Shown here: piece by piece, positions 35,550 through 45,073 of the stretch
Layout of the letters: each line of letters starts with the position of its first letter
How positions within the stretch are numbered: the stretch's first letter is position 1
NCBI GenBank assembly: GCA_963682055.1
Contig: OY821749.1
Coordinates: 26,977,631 to 27,041,630 of the forward strand
Source: Primula veris
Lineage: Eukaryota > Streptophyta > Magnoliopsida > Ericales > Primulaceae
Direction: 5' to 3'
DNA: 64,000 nucleotides
The notes under the pieces: model-generated
Seen by the model: only the letters and a program-made list of their open reading frames with translations
The model's database searches: none
Told to the model about the DNA's origin: nothing
Made by a program: the position numbers and the translations under genes

Positions 35550-38500
35550 TTAAGAAGAGCTACTACAGGAGGAGCACGACGGTAATTGACCGAGCTCAAT
35601 CTCTTCGTCATCCGTCGTCGTGTCCCCATCTGTCTCATCACCATCAAAACGCTCCTCAGAAATGAGGGCATCAAAATTGGTCGTATGAGCTCCAACGCAA
35701 GTCAGCGTCTGAAGCCGCGCATTGAACTCGGCTTCTTTAGCGAACTCGTGAGCATCCGAATCGCTTTACACCAATATCGATCCAAACGACGCTCTTGAAC
35801 CTCAACAACATGCTCGGCACGGCAAACGTATTCTCGAAAAGAGGCCGCCTGAGTTTTCAGCTTTGCCCGAAGTCGAGCACATTGGTCGATCAACTTGACG
35901 TTTTTGCCCATCAAAACGATGTAAGGCCAGTTGGCAGGCACCTCACTAGCCGCACCAGAGGAGACCTCGTCCTGGGCAGCCCCAGTAGGTCCTAACCCCG
36001 GGCTAACTAGGCATGGAAAACTAGCCTGGTGCGACGTAGTAGCGTGTGCCTATAAAAACAAAACAAAAAATGGGGACGAACGAGAAGAGGTGAATATACA
36101 ACCGCAAGAAACGAAAAGACGAAAATAGAAAAAAACGAATATTTCCATATAAGCTACAAATAAAATGACAAAACAAGCTACTCGATTATTAATCCGATAA
36201 CCCCTCAACAGACGCCGAGGTCTCTACTACATCGGCGAAATGAATATCTCGCAATGAAGCAATTTGCGTCCCCAAACGCTCATGAACGACCGCATTGACT
36301 CGGTTCAAGGCAGCAGTGGTCTCGGTTACCCCGGCCGTCGCATCAACCATGCGCTCTGCCCGGGAAACACCACTCATCCCTTTTACATGCTCCAGCACCT
36401 CTAAAGCGCGAACTCGGGCCCAATACGCTTTGACAAAGGATAGCAGCAGGTCCGCGTCCTCAAAAACGGCCCCTAGGACCAAGTTCAAGCTCGTCACACG
36501 ACCTCAGGTTTCATCACGAGAACGTCGTAGGGCACCGAGAAGTTCCTTCGCTTTACCCTTATTTGCCGTATAATGGGCAGTCTTTTTGCTGAATTTCTCT
36601 CCCAAATCACGTAACCGAATCGACAAGTTTGAAATATGAACATTCAGACCCTCGATTTCATGACGAGCACAAGTCAATTCCGCGGTAAGTGACGCCTTAG
36701 ATCTTTCCAGATCATCTATAACGTCACCTACACTACGACTAGGCGAGGTCCAGACCACCACGGCAAGAGGATTATTAGGTACCTGACAATATTTTGTTTT
36801 CACATCCTTCAAAGGATAACCCTCAAACAGGAAAATTAACTCGAGAAAGCTCAACAGAAAGAAAACACAGCACCTATATTATCACTTCCCCAAAAGAATA
36901 TGTTTCTAGATACAAAAGAGACCCACAATTCGAATACCAAAAGACTACACAAAAACAACAAAAATATATATATACTGTCAGAAAAATTGTCAAGGTTCCA
37001 CCTGAGGAGATGCGGGTGGGGGAGTAACAGTAGCATCAGGTCGAGGAGTGGACGTGGCCGACGTAAAATGAGGACGGAGCGCTGTCGAAATTGTCTGCCC
37101 CGGCAGCCGGGGAAGCTCCTCTTCACGAAGATTCGCCCAGTCTAAAGGTTTCGGCGGTGCACCATGCGGACAGGGATACACCAACTCCGACCACGCCCTA
37201 TCCGACAAAGGAACATTCGCGAAATTGAGCGCCCGCACATGAGCGCAATAGACGGAGAAATTAGCCATCATTGCTAACCTTGTCCGCTCCTCCGCATGTG
37301 CCGTTTTCAGAGCGGCCACCTCAGCCTTTTCGGCTTCCACGTCCTCCGCCAGCAGCAAGTTCTCCTCCTCTAGTTGGTCATACTTAACGACCAGGCTCTC
37401 TTTTTCAGCCTTCAACTTATCGACATCCTCGGTCACGTGCAGAAAGTCCACAGACAGCTTGTCATAATTATCGCCCAGGGTTTTATTCTCGGCGACCAGT
37501 TTCTCTTTCTCGGCCTCGAAAGCCGCAAGCAGATCTTTTATCTTCTGATCGTTCTCCTCGACTATGGCCTTCTTCTCGGCCACCAGCTTCTCTTTATCAG
37601 CCCCTAGAGCTCCCAGCTGATCCCGTAACACCACGGTACTCAAGACAACCTGCACTTCAAAACATCAGATTCCAAACAAAATACGAGTACCAAACCTATA
37701 TAACAAAATACGAGCATCATGGCATATATTACAAAATACGCGCCCAACATACCCGCATCGCATCCGCATTGGCCTGCTCTATAACCGACATTGTAGGCCG
37801 AGCAGCTATTTTTTCTGCATCCTTAAAAGCAAGGGGTTTCAGAGCAGTATACCCCATCTTCAAGGTTCGAGGTTGCTCCAACAGCTCACCCCCACATCGG
37901 TCAATGTAACGGGTCATTGCGACCCCGTCCACCAACACCTCTTCAGGTCACTCGAGAACCTCATCCTCGACGCCCACCACTACATCCACGGCAGTCTTTT
38001 TGCCGACTTCCTCCACTTCCTCCCTCACATCCTTCTCCGAAGGACCGGTCTCAGGGGCCCTCTACTCGATCACCTCCTCAGTACGGATGGGCGAGCAGAC
38101 AGGCAGAACTATCGGGTCCTCGGTAGACATAGGCGAGGTAACAGGCAGCGTCATTATATCCTCACCCATGTTCACCAAGAGGTTCATATTCCCGAATACG
38201 TCATCAATCGACCCCTGAAACACAATAATACCCATAGACCGGGCAAGAGCAAGGGCAACCAATGAAGAAGTCAATAACTGAAACAAGATAACTAATGAAG
38301 CAAAGCACTAGAGAACAAAACGACAACAATCAAAAGACAAGAAAATCAAAATACATATACACATACATCGCCCGGCGCAGAGGCATCCTTGGTGGTATCT
38401 CCTTGGGAAGCAGCAAACACCCCCTCGCCCGAGCCAACGTTAGCAGCCTCCTCGGTGACCGATGTATCGGTTCCCCTAGTCCTCTTCGTTGTTCCAACGA

Positions 38501-39532
38501 CAGGGTCAGATGCACGACGCTTAGAACGAATGGGCTTTTTCCCAAGCCGAGCAGCACTTCGAGCCCGGACCACTTTCAAGAATTCCTCCTCGGGCTCTTT
38601 GGGGATCTCGGGTGCAGGATTCCCCTTGGTCACTGACCCCATAGGGTACCCGAGCAGCATGGGAGCAGTACGACTCGCAGGATCCGGCGTCGGTCCAGGC
38701 CCCCACCATTTCCAAAGAGCTAACAGAGCCTCTACATTGGGAGCGCCGAGGTCTGGCATAGTGGGAGCATTGGTAGCCGGTCCAGGAATCTGGTGTCCCG
38801 CACAACCCCATTCACCGGAAGCAATAACGATACCAAGATTGCGCTCTCTGTTGGTATCCGGCAAACCGATAACGAGCCGGCAAAAGGCACGCAGGGTCTT
38901 CAAATACGAGCTGCGACGCTCAAAGCTCAAACTAGAGACTCCGAAGACGTCCTTCAGTTCAATCGGTATTCCGGACAACTCCGATAACCTTTTGATACCA
39001 TTCAGAGTACGGTAACCATTTAGGGCCAGTTGGGCCGAAGCAATCTGGACGGCCTCAAAGAACGAAGCCACCCAGTTTGTAAAAGGAAGTCGAAGACCCC
39101 CAGTAAAGAATGCCGAAGAACGCACAGCTACCTCGCCGGCAGAAACAAATCCCAACACCTCCTCGTCAGAAATAGGAAGCCGAATGTGTATGTCGGTGGG
39201 TATTCCGGCAAGCTCCTTAAAATCCTTTTCCATGAATGTGCCAACTTGGGCCACACTTTGGGTCAGAATTTCCTATCCAAACGTCATCAAAATTCCATCA
39301 AAATACTAACCAAATACACAAACCAGAACCACATCAACATAACGAGCGCCACCCCCCCCCCCCTCCCCTCACATTAACCAGATACATAAGAATCATCAGA
39401 CATATATAGACAACCTGAACCATATACCAACGCCATATCTATGACCACAACGACAAATCAAATACAACCCCTAACACACACACAAAAAGGGGGGGGGGGG
39501 GGGGAGAACGAAAAAACACTTACAGTTATCAT
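35550..39532 (-). pseudogene. Antisense gene in Tat element: Transposase_28-like domain plus coiled coil, broken
   Basis: Best reading has six exons, in phase through exon 5: 39524-39532 (MIT), 38367-39272, 37753-38214, 37002-37649, about 36189-36782 and 35550-36025. The large exon 2 has the PF04195-type region (HIRLPISDEEVLGF, LPFTNWVASFFEAVQIASAQ, LNGYRTLNGIKRLSELSGIP). Exon 4 codes a long Lys/Glu-rich coiled coil (LVAEKKAIVEENDQKIKDLL), and the end is acidic and Ser-rich (DDEEIELGQLPSC). Lesions: TAG at 38062-38064, TGA at 37948-37950, TGA at 36504-36506, and a frameshift near 35755. Genes with this domain are known as extra, often antisense, ORFs in plant Tat-type elements; their role is unknown. 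The intron model is inferred. Confidence 0.72.
39489..39504 (+). repeat. 16-nt poly(G) run
   Basis: Uninterrupted G run upstream of the antisense gene exon 1 region. A C-rich run lies nearby at about 39349-39361. Confidence 0.85.
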
Positions 39533-40233
39533 TATGAGCAAGCAAGCGAGAACATCAACAAGTCTTTCAACAATACCACGAAACCCTAGATCAAGCGGCC
39601 GAGCGCTTTTCCTTTCTGGCGGGAAGAATCTACTTTAGAGAGAGACAGATATTTTCTTCAGCGAATTTGTGATAAAAAAAAAAGGGATTACTTGTCACAG
39701 TAAAAAAGAGTGGAGTCACAAAAAGAATAAAATAATAACTGTCCTTTCGTGTGACAGAGGTTTACCTTTTTTCCAACCATACAAAAGTCAACAACCGCTG
39801 CTATTTTTAACATATAAACGCTCCAGATTTCGCCACGTCAGAGCATATCCCACTACCCAAGGCAGTTCACATCATTACATCAAAATAAACGGCCAGTGGA
39901 CCCTACCACGAAAAGCTTCCCACATACGCTACCAATATTATCACACCGAGCATGTCCCCCGATTAAGTTCCTCGACTCCCAACCATTTCTTACCCAAAGG
40001 GCACACCGAACAAGGTGGACGAAGACCGTTTCTAGCTTGACGGCATGAAGCATCAAGTCTAACAACGCTCTCCGGGGGGATAACCGGGCACATTGTTCGG
40101 TGTATACTGAGAAACATCAAATAAAATAGAATAGACAGAATCAAGTGCAAGACAAGTTTTATTCTTCCACAAAGGGGGAAAACACAAACAATACAACAGA
40201 AAAAGAAAAATTTTACAAGAAAATACACCCATC

Positions 40234-40596
40234 CTACTTTTTCAAACTATCCCCTATATCAACATCCTTCTTCGCCAAAAGTTCCTCCAGACGCTCTTTT
40301 TCCCTAATCAACCGAGAAATCGCCATCTCAACCTGTTTCAAGGCGTAAGACTGAGACTCGCATTTTTGCTCGGCCTTGAAACGAGCAGTGCCCTCCTCAT
40401 TCCAATATTGCTTAAACCTCCTCACTTCAGTCTGAGCACACTTAAGATCATGCTTCAGCCATGACATCTCAATTTCTTTTAGCTTAAGAGGAGTCAAATC
40501 CTCCTCCCCAAAACCAGGGGGACGAGGTAGCAAAAAAGTAGGCTCCTCTTCCATAAGGGCTTTCTTTTTGGAGGCAGACCTAGTGATGGGAGCCAT
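40234..40596 (-). CDS. Antisense small ORF 5 in Tat element (120 aa, coiled coil)
   Basis: Single-exon ORF starting MAPITRSASKKKALMEEEP, with a helical, charged middle (LKLKEIEMSWLKHDLKCAQ) and a coiled-coil end (AISRLIREKERLEELLAKKD). I recognise no family. It has its own TATAAA at 40683-40688 and an AATAAA (TTTATT on plus) at 40158-40163, 71 bp past the stop, so it looks like an independent transcription unit. It runs opposite to gag-pol and in the same direction as the four ORFs upstream of it. The ORF is free of stops although gag-pol is not. Confidence 0.6.
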   Translation of the reverse strand: MAPITRSASKKKALMEEEPTFLLPRPPGFGEEDLTPLKLKEIEMSWLKHDLKCAQTEVRRFKQYWNEEGTARFKAEQKCESQSYALKQVEMAISRLIREKERLEELLAKKDVDIGDSLKK

Positions 40597-40682
40597 CTCA
40601 AACAAAAACAAGTTAGAAGAAACAAATTATAAAACAAGAGAGAGAGGAAGAATTGGTAATGAGATACAGGCAATAGGGAGCA

Positions 40683-40688
40683 TTTATA
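40683..40688 (-). promoter_or_regulatory. TATA box of antisense ORF 5
   Basis: TATAAA on the minus strand, about 87 bp upstream of the ATG at 40596. Confidence 0.5.
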
Positions 40689-40831
40689 GAGAATCAAAAG
40701 GCACAAAGTACGAAGCGTTACAATGGTTCACAAGACAGGCACGAGATACGAAAAGATACAACTGATTCATCAAATACAGAAAAGAAAACACAAATTGCAA
40801 AAGGGGAAATACATAAGAAAACCAGTCCAAT

Positions 40832-41311
40832 TTAAGGATCAATGGGTGGAAAAACCGAACTGCCAGACCGAGAGAAAGCAAAACGAGCAGAACAATTCGA
40901 CCGAGCTTGGTAGGAATCATTCATAGCGACCAAATTATCATTCTCCGAGGAGAGCTCGTTGTTCTCCGTGGTAAGAACCCTGACGCGTTCCACGAGCCGA
41001 GCATTCCTTACCATTATGCTAGCTAGGCCTTGAGGAGAGTTATCAAACTCATCTTGAGCATGGTCCCAAATCTCCTCGGCATCATACCAGGAGTTGGCCA
41101 GATGATTTCTCTGTAACAACAAGTGATCGAGCTGGCGACTCAGTGCCGAAATCTCGGTCCACTTCACCGTCTCTTCGGGATGAGAGCCGAATAAGCTCAA
41201 GGCCAAAACGCCATACTCTTTCTCAAGCCTTGCCATCCGACGGCAGACCCGAGATACCTCAGTGTCCAAGCCCTTCATCTGAGCATGATATCTCACCACA
41301 GGTCCAGACAT
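40832..41311 (-). CDS. Antisense small ORF 4 in Tat element (159 aa, coiled coil)
   Basis: Starts MSGPVVRYHAQMKGLDTEVS. Two heptad-like regions are separated by a Trp-containing segment (ANSWYDAEEIWDHAQDEF), and a second coiled coil RVRVLTTENNELSSENDN lies at about residues 110-127. No known domain. A TATA-like TATAAGTA at 41412-41419 is about 100 bp upstream. I see no AATAAA close behind the stop, unlike its neighbours. The charged helical composition and single-exon form match the other antisense ORFs. The MxGP start is also seen in ORF 3, so a distant relationship is possible. Confidence 0.6.
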   Translation of the reverse strand: MSGPVVRYHAQMKGLDTEVSRVCRRMARLEKEYGVLALSLFGSHPEETVKWTEISALSRQLDHLLLQRNHLANSWYDAEEIWDHAQDEFDNSPQGLASIMVRNARLVERVRVLTTENNELSSENDNLVAMNDSYQARSNCSARFAFSRSGSSVFPPIDP

Positions 41312-41411
41312 TCTGGGAAATTGTTATAGTACGGAAGAGAATAAGGGGCTGAGGGAGAAATAAGCAATAAAAGAAAAATGAGAGATGATAAACTACTAAA
41401 GAAAAGAGAAG

Positions 41412-41419
41412 TACTTATA
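41412..41419 (-). promoter_or_regulatory. TATA-like box of antisense ORF 4
   Basis: TATAAGTA on the minus strand, about 100 bp upstream of the ATG at 41311. Confidence 0.45.
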
Positions 41420-42026
41420 GAACGAAGATAGTATGATATTTTATGACCTTGCTTGGGAACTTCCACATTTCCTGACATGCTTGGGAGCATGCATATTTCC
41501 TGACCTACTAGGGAGCATGCACCTATGTTCGACAGTGATGGGGACATCTACTGACATCTGATACAACAGTACAGAAAGAAATAAAGACGAGATATTCAAA
41601 GATCTAGATTCCAGACAAACAACAAACCACAGGTGCAATATAAAAAGAAGTGCAAAAATAAAGGGGCAAAAATACTTCTCATTAATAAAGATGGAATACA
41701 TCATTGTTCATTACATCAAAAGACAATCTATTACATTGAGGTCTATTACATCCGAGGATTACATCAAAAGAAAATCTATTACAATGTGTGTTAGTTGTGG
41801 AGCCAAATGAGTAGACAACGTGGCCAAAGAAGAACGACAACATCAGCAAATCAGGCGAACAGCAGGAAACGAAGGAAAGAAGCATAAAAAGAAAACAAAA
41901 AGGGAAGAAAGAAGCGAAGAGGAGGAACATAAAGAAGAAGTGATAAGAGAGAAGAGTCAAAAAGAAAAATGATAAAAACCCAAGATGTAACACAAAACCC
42001 TTAGGATCACAGGGTTGATTGTTACA

Positions 42027-42653
42027 TCATAGTGGTGCAAAAAAGAAGAAAAAGAAAAAGAGTGATGGGAGAGAAGATGAAGAAAAAGAAAGAGGAGGCG
42101 CAGAAAAAAAAGAAAAACAGATAAGAAGAAGATAAAGAAATGAAGGAAACAGACAAATAAAAAGAAAGTCAAAGAAACAAAACAAAAAAGAAAGAGAAAA
42201 AGAAAAAAATGAAAAAACAGTAGAGAGAACAGAGCATAAAAAAAACAAAAGAGGAAGAGGAAGAAATAAGGGAAACTGAGAAATAAAAAGAAGAAAAAGA
42301 AAGAGATGGGAAAAGATGGGAAAAAGAAAATGAAAGAAATAAAAAGAAAAAAGGTGAGGATAGGGGGAAGTCGATCGGTATCGGTGAGAGGGCCCGGCAG
42401 AGACATTCCTGTCTCGAAGTGTCGGGTTCCCCCTTAGCATCTTATTCTCTTCGACTAGAGCCTGACGAGCACGTCGGCAATAATCCAGTTCGGATCTTAG
42501 CCAAGTTAATTCCCGAACCATCTCGGTATGGTGATAACGCATCACCTTCAATTCCTCCTCGGCATCCTTCAACAGCCTTTGTACATGGCCATAGGAGGCT
42601 TCAAAAGCCTCCACTTGCAAAGCTAATGCTGATTGGGAGAAAGGACCAAACAT
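42027..42653 (-). CDS. Antisense small ORF 3 in Tat element (coiled coil, reads into a pyrimidine tract)
   Basis: From ATG 42653 (MFGPFSQSALALQVEAFEAS) the first 95 or so residues form a charged coiled coil (HVQRLLKDAEEELKVMRYHH, RARQALVEENKMLRGN) ending near SAGPSHR. The frame then runs through a 300-bp pyrimidine-rich stretch that gives only Phe/Leu/Ser, to a stop at 42027. ORF 2 ends AGPSTK, so the genuine protein probably once stopped just after the AGPS motif and the tail is accidental. TATAAATA at 42738-42745 lies about 85 bp upstream. Confidence 0.55.
   Translation of the reverse strand: MFGPFSQSALALQVEAFEASYGHVQRLLKDAEEELKVMRYHHTEMVRELTWLRSELDYCRRARQALVEENKMLRGNPTLRDRNVSAGPSHRYRSTSPYPHLFSFYFFHFLFPIFSHLFLFLLFISQFPLFLPLPLLFFLCSVLSTVFSFFSFSLSFLFCFFDFLFICLFPSFLYLLLICFSFFSAPPLSFSSSSLPSLFFFFFFFAPL
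42030..42372 (+). repeat. Long polypurine tract
   Basis: About 340 bp almost wholly A and G on the plus strand (AAGAAGAAAAAGAAAAAG-like), with few pyrimidines. Strand-asymmetric, low-complexity DNA that can form triplex structures. Confidence 0.85.
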
Positions 42654-42737
42654 CTTATGAAAATTATAAGATGAGGATCTGTATATGGGGGAAAATAATA
42701 TGATGAGGGTTGTGGATATAACCATGCTATAAGCAGG

Positions 42738-42745
42738 TATTTATA
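42738..42745 (-). promoter_or_regulatory. TATA box of antisense ORF 3
   Basis: TATAAATA on the minus strand. Confidence 0.5.
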
Positions 42746-43289
42746 GATCAATTAGATGAGGGCTCGTATTGAGAGTCGCAACCGTTCGCCAATGGGTAGT
42801 AAGAAGCGACGGCAATTAAAAGATGTGTCTGTTCAAGAAAAAACGTTTGGATTCCCAAAGGGCTCTAAAAAAGCGTGAGTAATTAAAAGCCACTTTTGTT
42901 CAAGAAACGCTTGGATTCTTACCAATATTTAAAGGGGGTAAGTCATAATGGCAGCGAAACACGCGTCATTTGGGGGAAAGGCAGCAGTTCAAATAAATAT
43001 CTAAGATCTTTTGCACAGAGCTCAAGAAAACTCTGGTGAATAAGATTTTTATGCACAAGGCTCAAGAAATCCCATTGGTCCCCAGATATAAAGAGTAAGA
43101 AGGTTCAATGGATAAGGTCAAACGCAAGGCCCAAGAAAAAGCATTAATGAGGCCACAAGCGTGCGCAGTCAAAATAAATTGCATTGGGAAAGTAATTCAG
43201 ATATAAACAAGAAAAAGAAGTCTTTATTGATTGATTGATACTTCGTTACAGAAGCAGCAGTAAAAGGAAATACAATAAAAACAATAAAA

Positions 43290-43628
43290 TCATTTCGTAG
43301 AAGGGCCCGCTTCGTCATTCGGCTTCCCCTTCGACCGAGCATACACTTCCTTAAGGGCCAGTTTGTAAGCCCTCTTAGAAGCAAGTTGCCTGTCTCTGGA
43401 GGCCTCGAGCTCTTTGATCCGAGCACGAGCGCGAATACTGTCGAGCAAAGACCTCTGGTGTTCCTTCTCCAATGCGTCCAATCGCTCGTCTAGTTCGACG
43501 GCCCGACGAGCTTCCACCGACAGCCGGGCAACCCTCTTCTCGAGATAACGCACCTTCTTAACTTCCTCTTCAAGATGAGCAACATATTCAGGAAGGTTGT
43601 CACCATTAGTTTCATGAGTAGAAGCCAT
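43290..43628 (-). CDS. Antisense small ORF 2 in Tat element (112 aa, paralogue of ORF 1)
   Basis: Starts MASTHETNGDNLPEYVAHLE at ATG 43626-43628. It is almost entirely coiled coil (RLDALEKEHQRSLLDSIRAR) and ends with SKRAYKLALKEVYARSKGKP, then NDEAGPSTK. The end region matches AKRAYKLAFKELHARSK of ORF 1, so the two are duplicates. TATAAAA at 43679-43685 and AATAAA (plus-strand TTTATT) at 43223-43228 frame a compact gene of about 450 bp. The function is unknown. Coiled coils usually serve self-assembly or partner binding, which is inference here. Confidence 0.65.
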   Translation of the reverse strand: MASTHETNGDNLPEYVAHLEEEVKKVRYLEKRVARLSVEARRAVELDERLDALEKEHQRSLLDSIRARARIKELEASRDRQLASKRAYKLALKEVYARSKGKPNDEAGPSTK

Positions 43629-43678
43629 TTGTTCGTTAATAAAGAATGAATTGCACAAAGAATACAGGGACAGTCCCC

Positions 43679-43685
43679 TTTTATA
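43679..43685 (-). promoter_or_regulatory. TATA box of antisense ORF 2
   Basis: TCCTATAAAAGGGG context on the minus strand, about 51 bp upstream of the ATG. ORF 1 has nearly the same sequence (TCCTATAAAGGGG). Confidence 0.6.
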
Positions 43686-43931
43686 GGAAGAAACAAGGAG
43701 TAGATCAAAGGTCATCTCGAAGAAATACAACCTCTTGAACTTTCCAAGGGCATTTACGGCAAATTAACCACAGTTCCAAATCCAATTAAAGTCATCCAAA
43801 AAGATATCAAGAAGATAAACATACAAGAACAAGGATAGGGAAATATTTTATTAATTTCAAAAACTTCGATTACAACTGAGGAGAAGACTCCCCATTCAAA
43901 AGAAATTACAACAGAAATCACAAAAGACTAA

Positions 43932-44252
43932 TTATTTCGAGGAAGAGCCTTCTTCATCTTCATCCGAACTCGGTTTAGACCGAGCATGCAACTCCTTGAA
44001 GGCAAGCTTATAGGCCCTTTTTGCTGCCTTCTGCTTAGCCAGACAAGCCTCGAGCCTCTTTATACACTCGAAGGCCCAATCCCGATCGGCCATCGTCACA
44101 TGATGAGCAGAATCCATGTCAGACAACCTTTTCTTGTAGTTTGAAACCTTGGCCACGAGTTTCTTATTCGCGGTGCGAGATTTCGCGACCTCAGTTTCTA
44201 AATAAGAAATATAGTTAAAAGAGCTCTCACCAGTAGAACCAGAGGAAGCCAT
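43932..44252 (-). CDS. Antisense small ORF 1 in Tat element (106 aa, coiled coil, acidic tail)
   Basis: Starts MASSGSTGESSFNYISYLET. A helical heptad region (SYLETEVAKSRTANKKLVAK, IKRLEACLAKQKAAKRAYK) is followed by the acidic Ser-rich end SSDEDEEGSSSK. It shares the RAYKLAxKExxARSK block with ORF 2. TATAAA at 44307-44312 gives a very short predicted leader. AATAAA (plus TTTATT 43847-43852) lies 80 bp after the stop. It is 243 bp inside the 3' LTR boundary and transcribed away from that LTR. Open and unbroken. No known domain. Confidence 0.65.
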   Translation of the reverse strand: MASSGSTGESSFNYISYLETEVAKSRTANKKLVAKVSNYKKRLSDMDSAHHVTMADRDWAFECIKRLEACLAKQKAAKRAYKLAFKELHARSKPSSDEDEEGSSSK

Positions 44253-44306
44253 TACGTCACAAGCAAATTAGTAATAAAATGCATAATTATGGAGGGGGCA
44301 CACCCC

Positions 44307-44312
44307 TTTATA
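44307..44312 (-). promoter_or_regulatory. TATA box of antisense ORF 1
   Basis: TATAAA on the minus strand, 55 bp upstream of the ATG at 44252. Confidence 0.6.
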
Positions 44313-44495
44313 GGAGTTTTCCTTGAAGAAAGATATTAGGATATGTAACTTCAAATGGGCCCCCCAGGGAACCGTCATGAGTCTATTGCGTTTCTCGATG
44401 AAGTATTGGGAACGACAAGACTGAAGTAATATCCTCGACAGACCGAACATGACTCCCTCGACATGGAAACCACGCCGAGGAAGTCAGGGAGCACT

Positions 44496-45068
44496 TGATA
44501 GAACATAAAAATTGGACCCGAATATTCTATTCGGATAATAATCAATCCACTTTATAAATGGGAATTCAACGCTTAAATTGGTCATCACATGCCTTTTCAT
44601 AATAGAATAAGGCTGTTATTATCAAAAGTCCAAACCCACTTAACTAGGGACCCATATCTGAAAAACCCCCTGAGATGAAGACATTTGTCAACATCCTAGA
44701 AGGCATAGTTGCCTATAAATAGCCAACTACCCCTCCTAGAAATGGACCAGAAAATCTATCCAAAAAATATAGAGAGAAGTTGAGAAAAGAGAGAAACTAG
44801 TCAAAGCATATCACGTCAAGAAATAAACCGAGCAGAGATAAAGCCGAGCACCGAATAAAAAGGGAAAAAGACCAAGAAGAGAGATCAAATAGTCAAATCG
44901 AGCACAATTGTAAAACAGAGATACTAATCCGAGCAAGTGTAATAGTCCGAATAAGGATAATAATCCGAGCAATAATAAAGATCAGGAAGTGTCATTATTT
45001 ACATTTGATTTACTATTATATTATTGTTGAAAAGCCTAACGCAACCGACCAAAGTTATGGTTTTATCA
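44496..45068 (+). repeat. 3' LTR of Tat element
   Basis: 573 bp, near-identical to the 5' LTR, with TATAAATA at 44714-44721. Followed by the TSD ATATT at 45069-45073. Confidence 0.96.
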
Positions 45069-45073
45069 ATATT

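Larger units (their letters stand above)
27721..45068 (+). mobile_element. Ty3/gypsy LTR retrotransposon, Tat-type, 17.3 kb
   Basis: LTRs at 27721-28294 and 44496-45068 start TGATAG, end ATCA and differ at about a dozen positions by eye. Perfect 5-bp TSD ATATT at 27716-27720 and 45069-45073. Order: LTR, PBS, gag, protease, RT, RNase H, a second archaeal-type RNase H, integrase, then 10.2 kb with two tandem arrays and antisense genes, then LTR. The double RNase H, missing chromodomain and great length place it in the Tat lineage (Ogre/Retand/TatII relatives). All sense ORFs contain lesions, so movement would need proteins from another copy. Confidence 0.96.

Noticed and set aside
38389..39015. 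208-codon plus-strand ORF in the Tat element
   Set aside because: Shadow of the Transposase_28-like exon on the minus strand, which has recognisable domain sequence.
41957..42406. 149-residue membrane-like protein rich in Phe and Leu
   Set aside because: It is the translation of the reverse complement of a polypurine tract; its hydrophobicity is a composition artefact.
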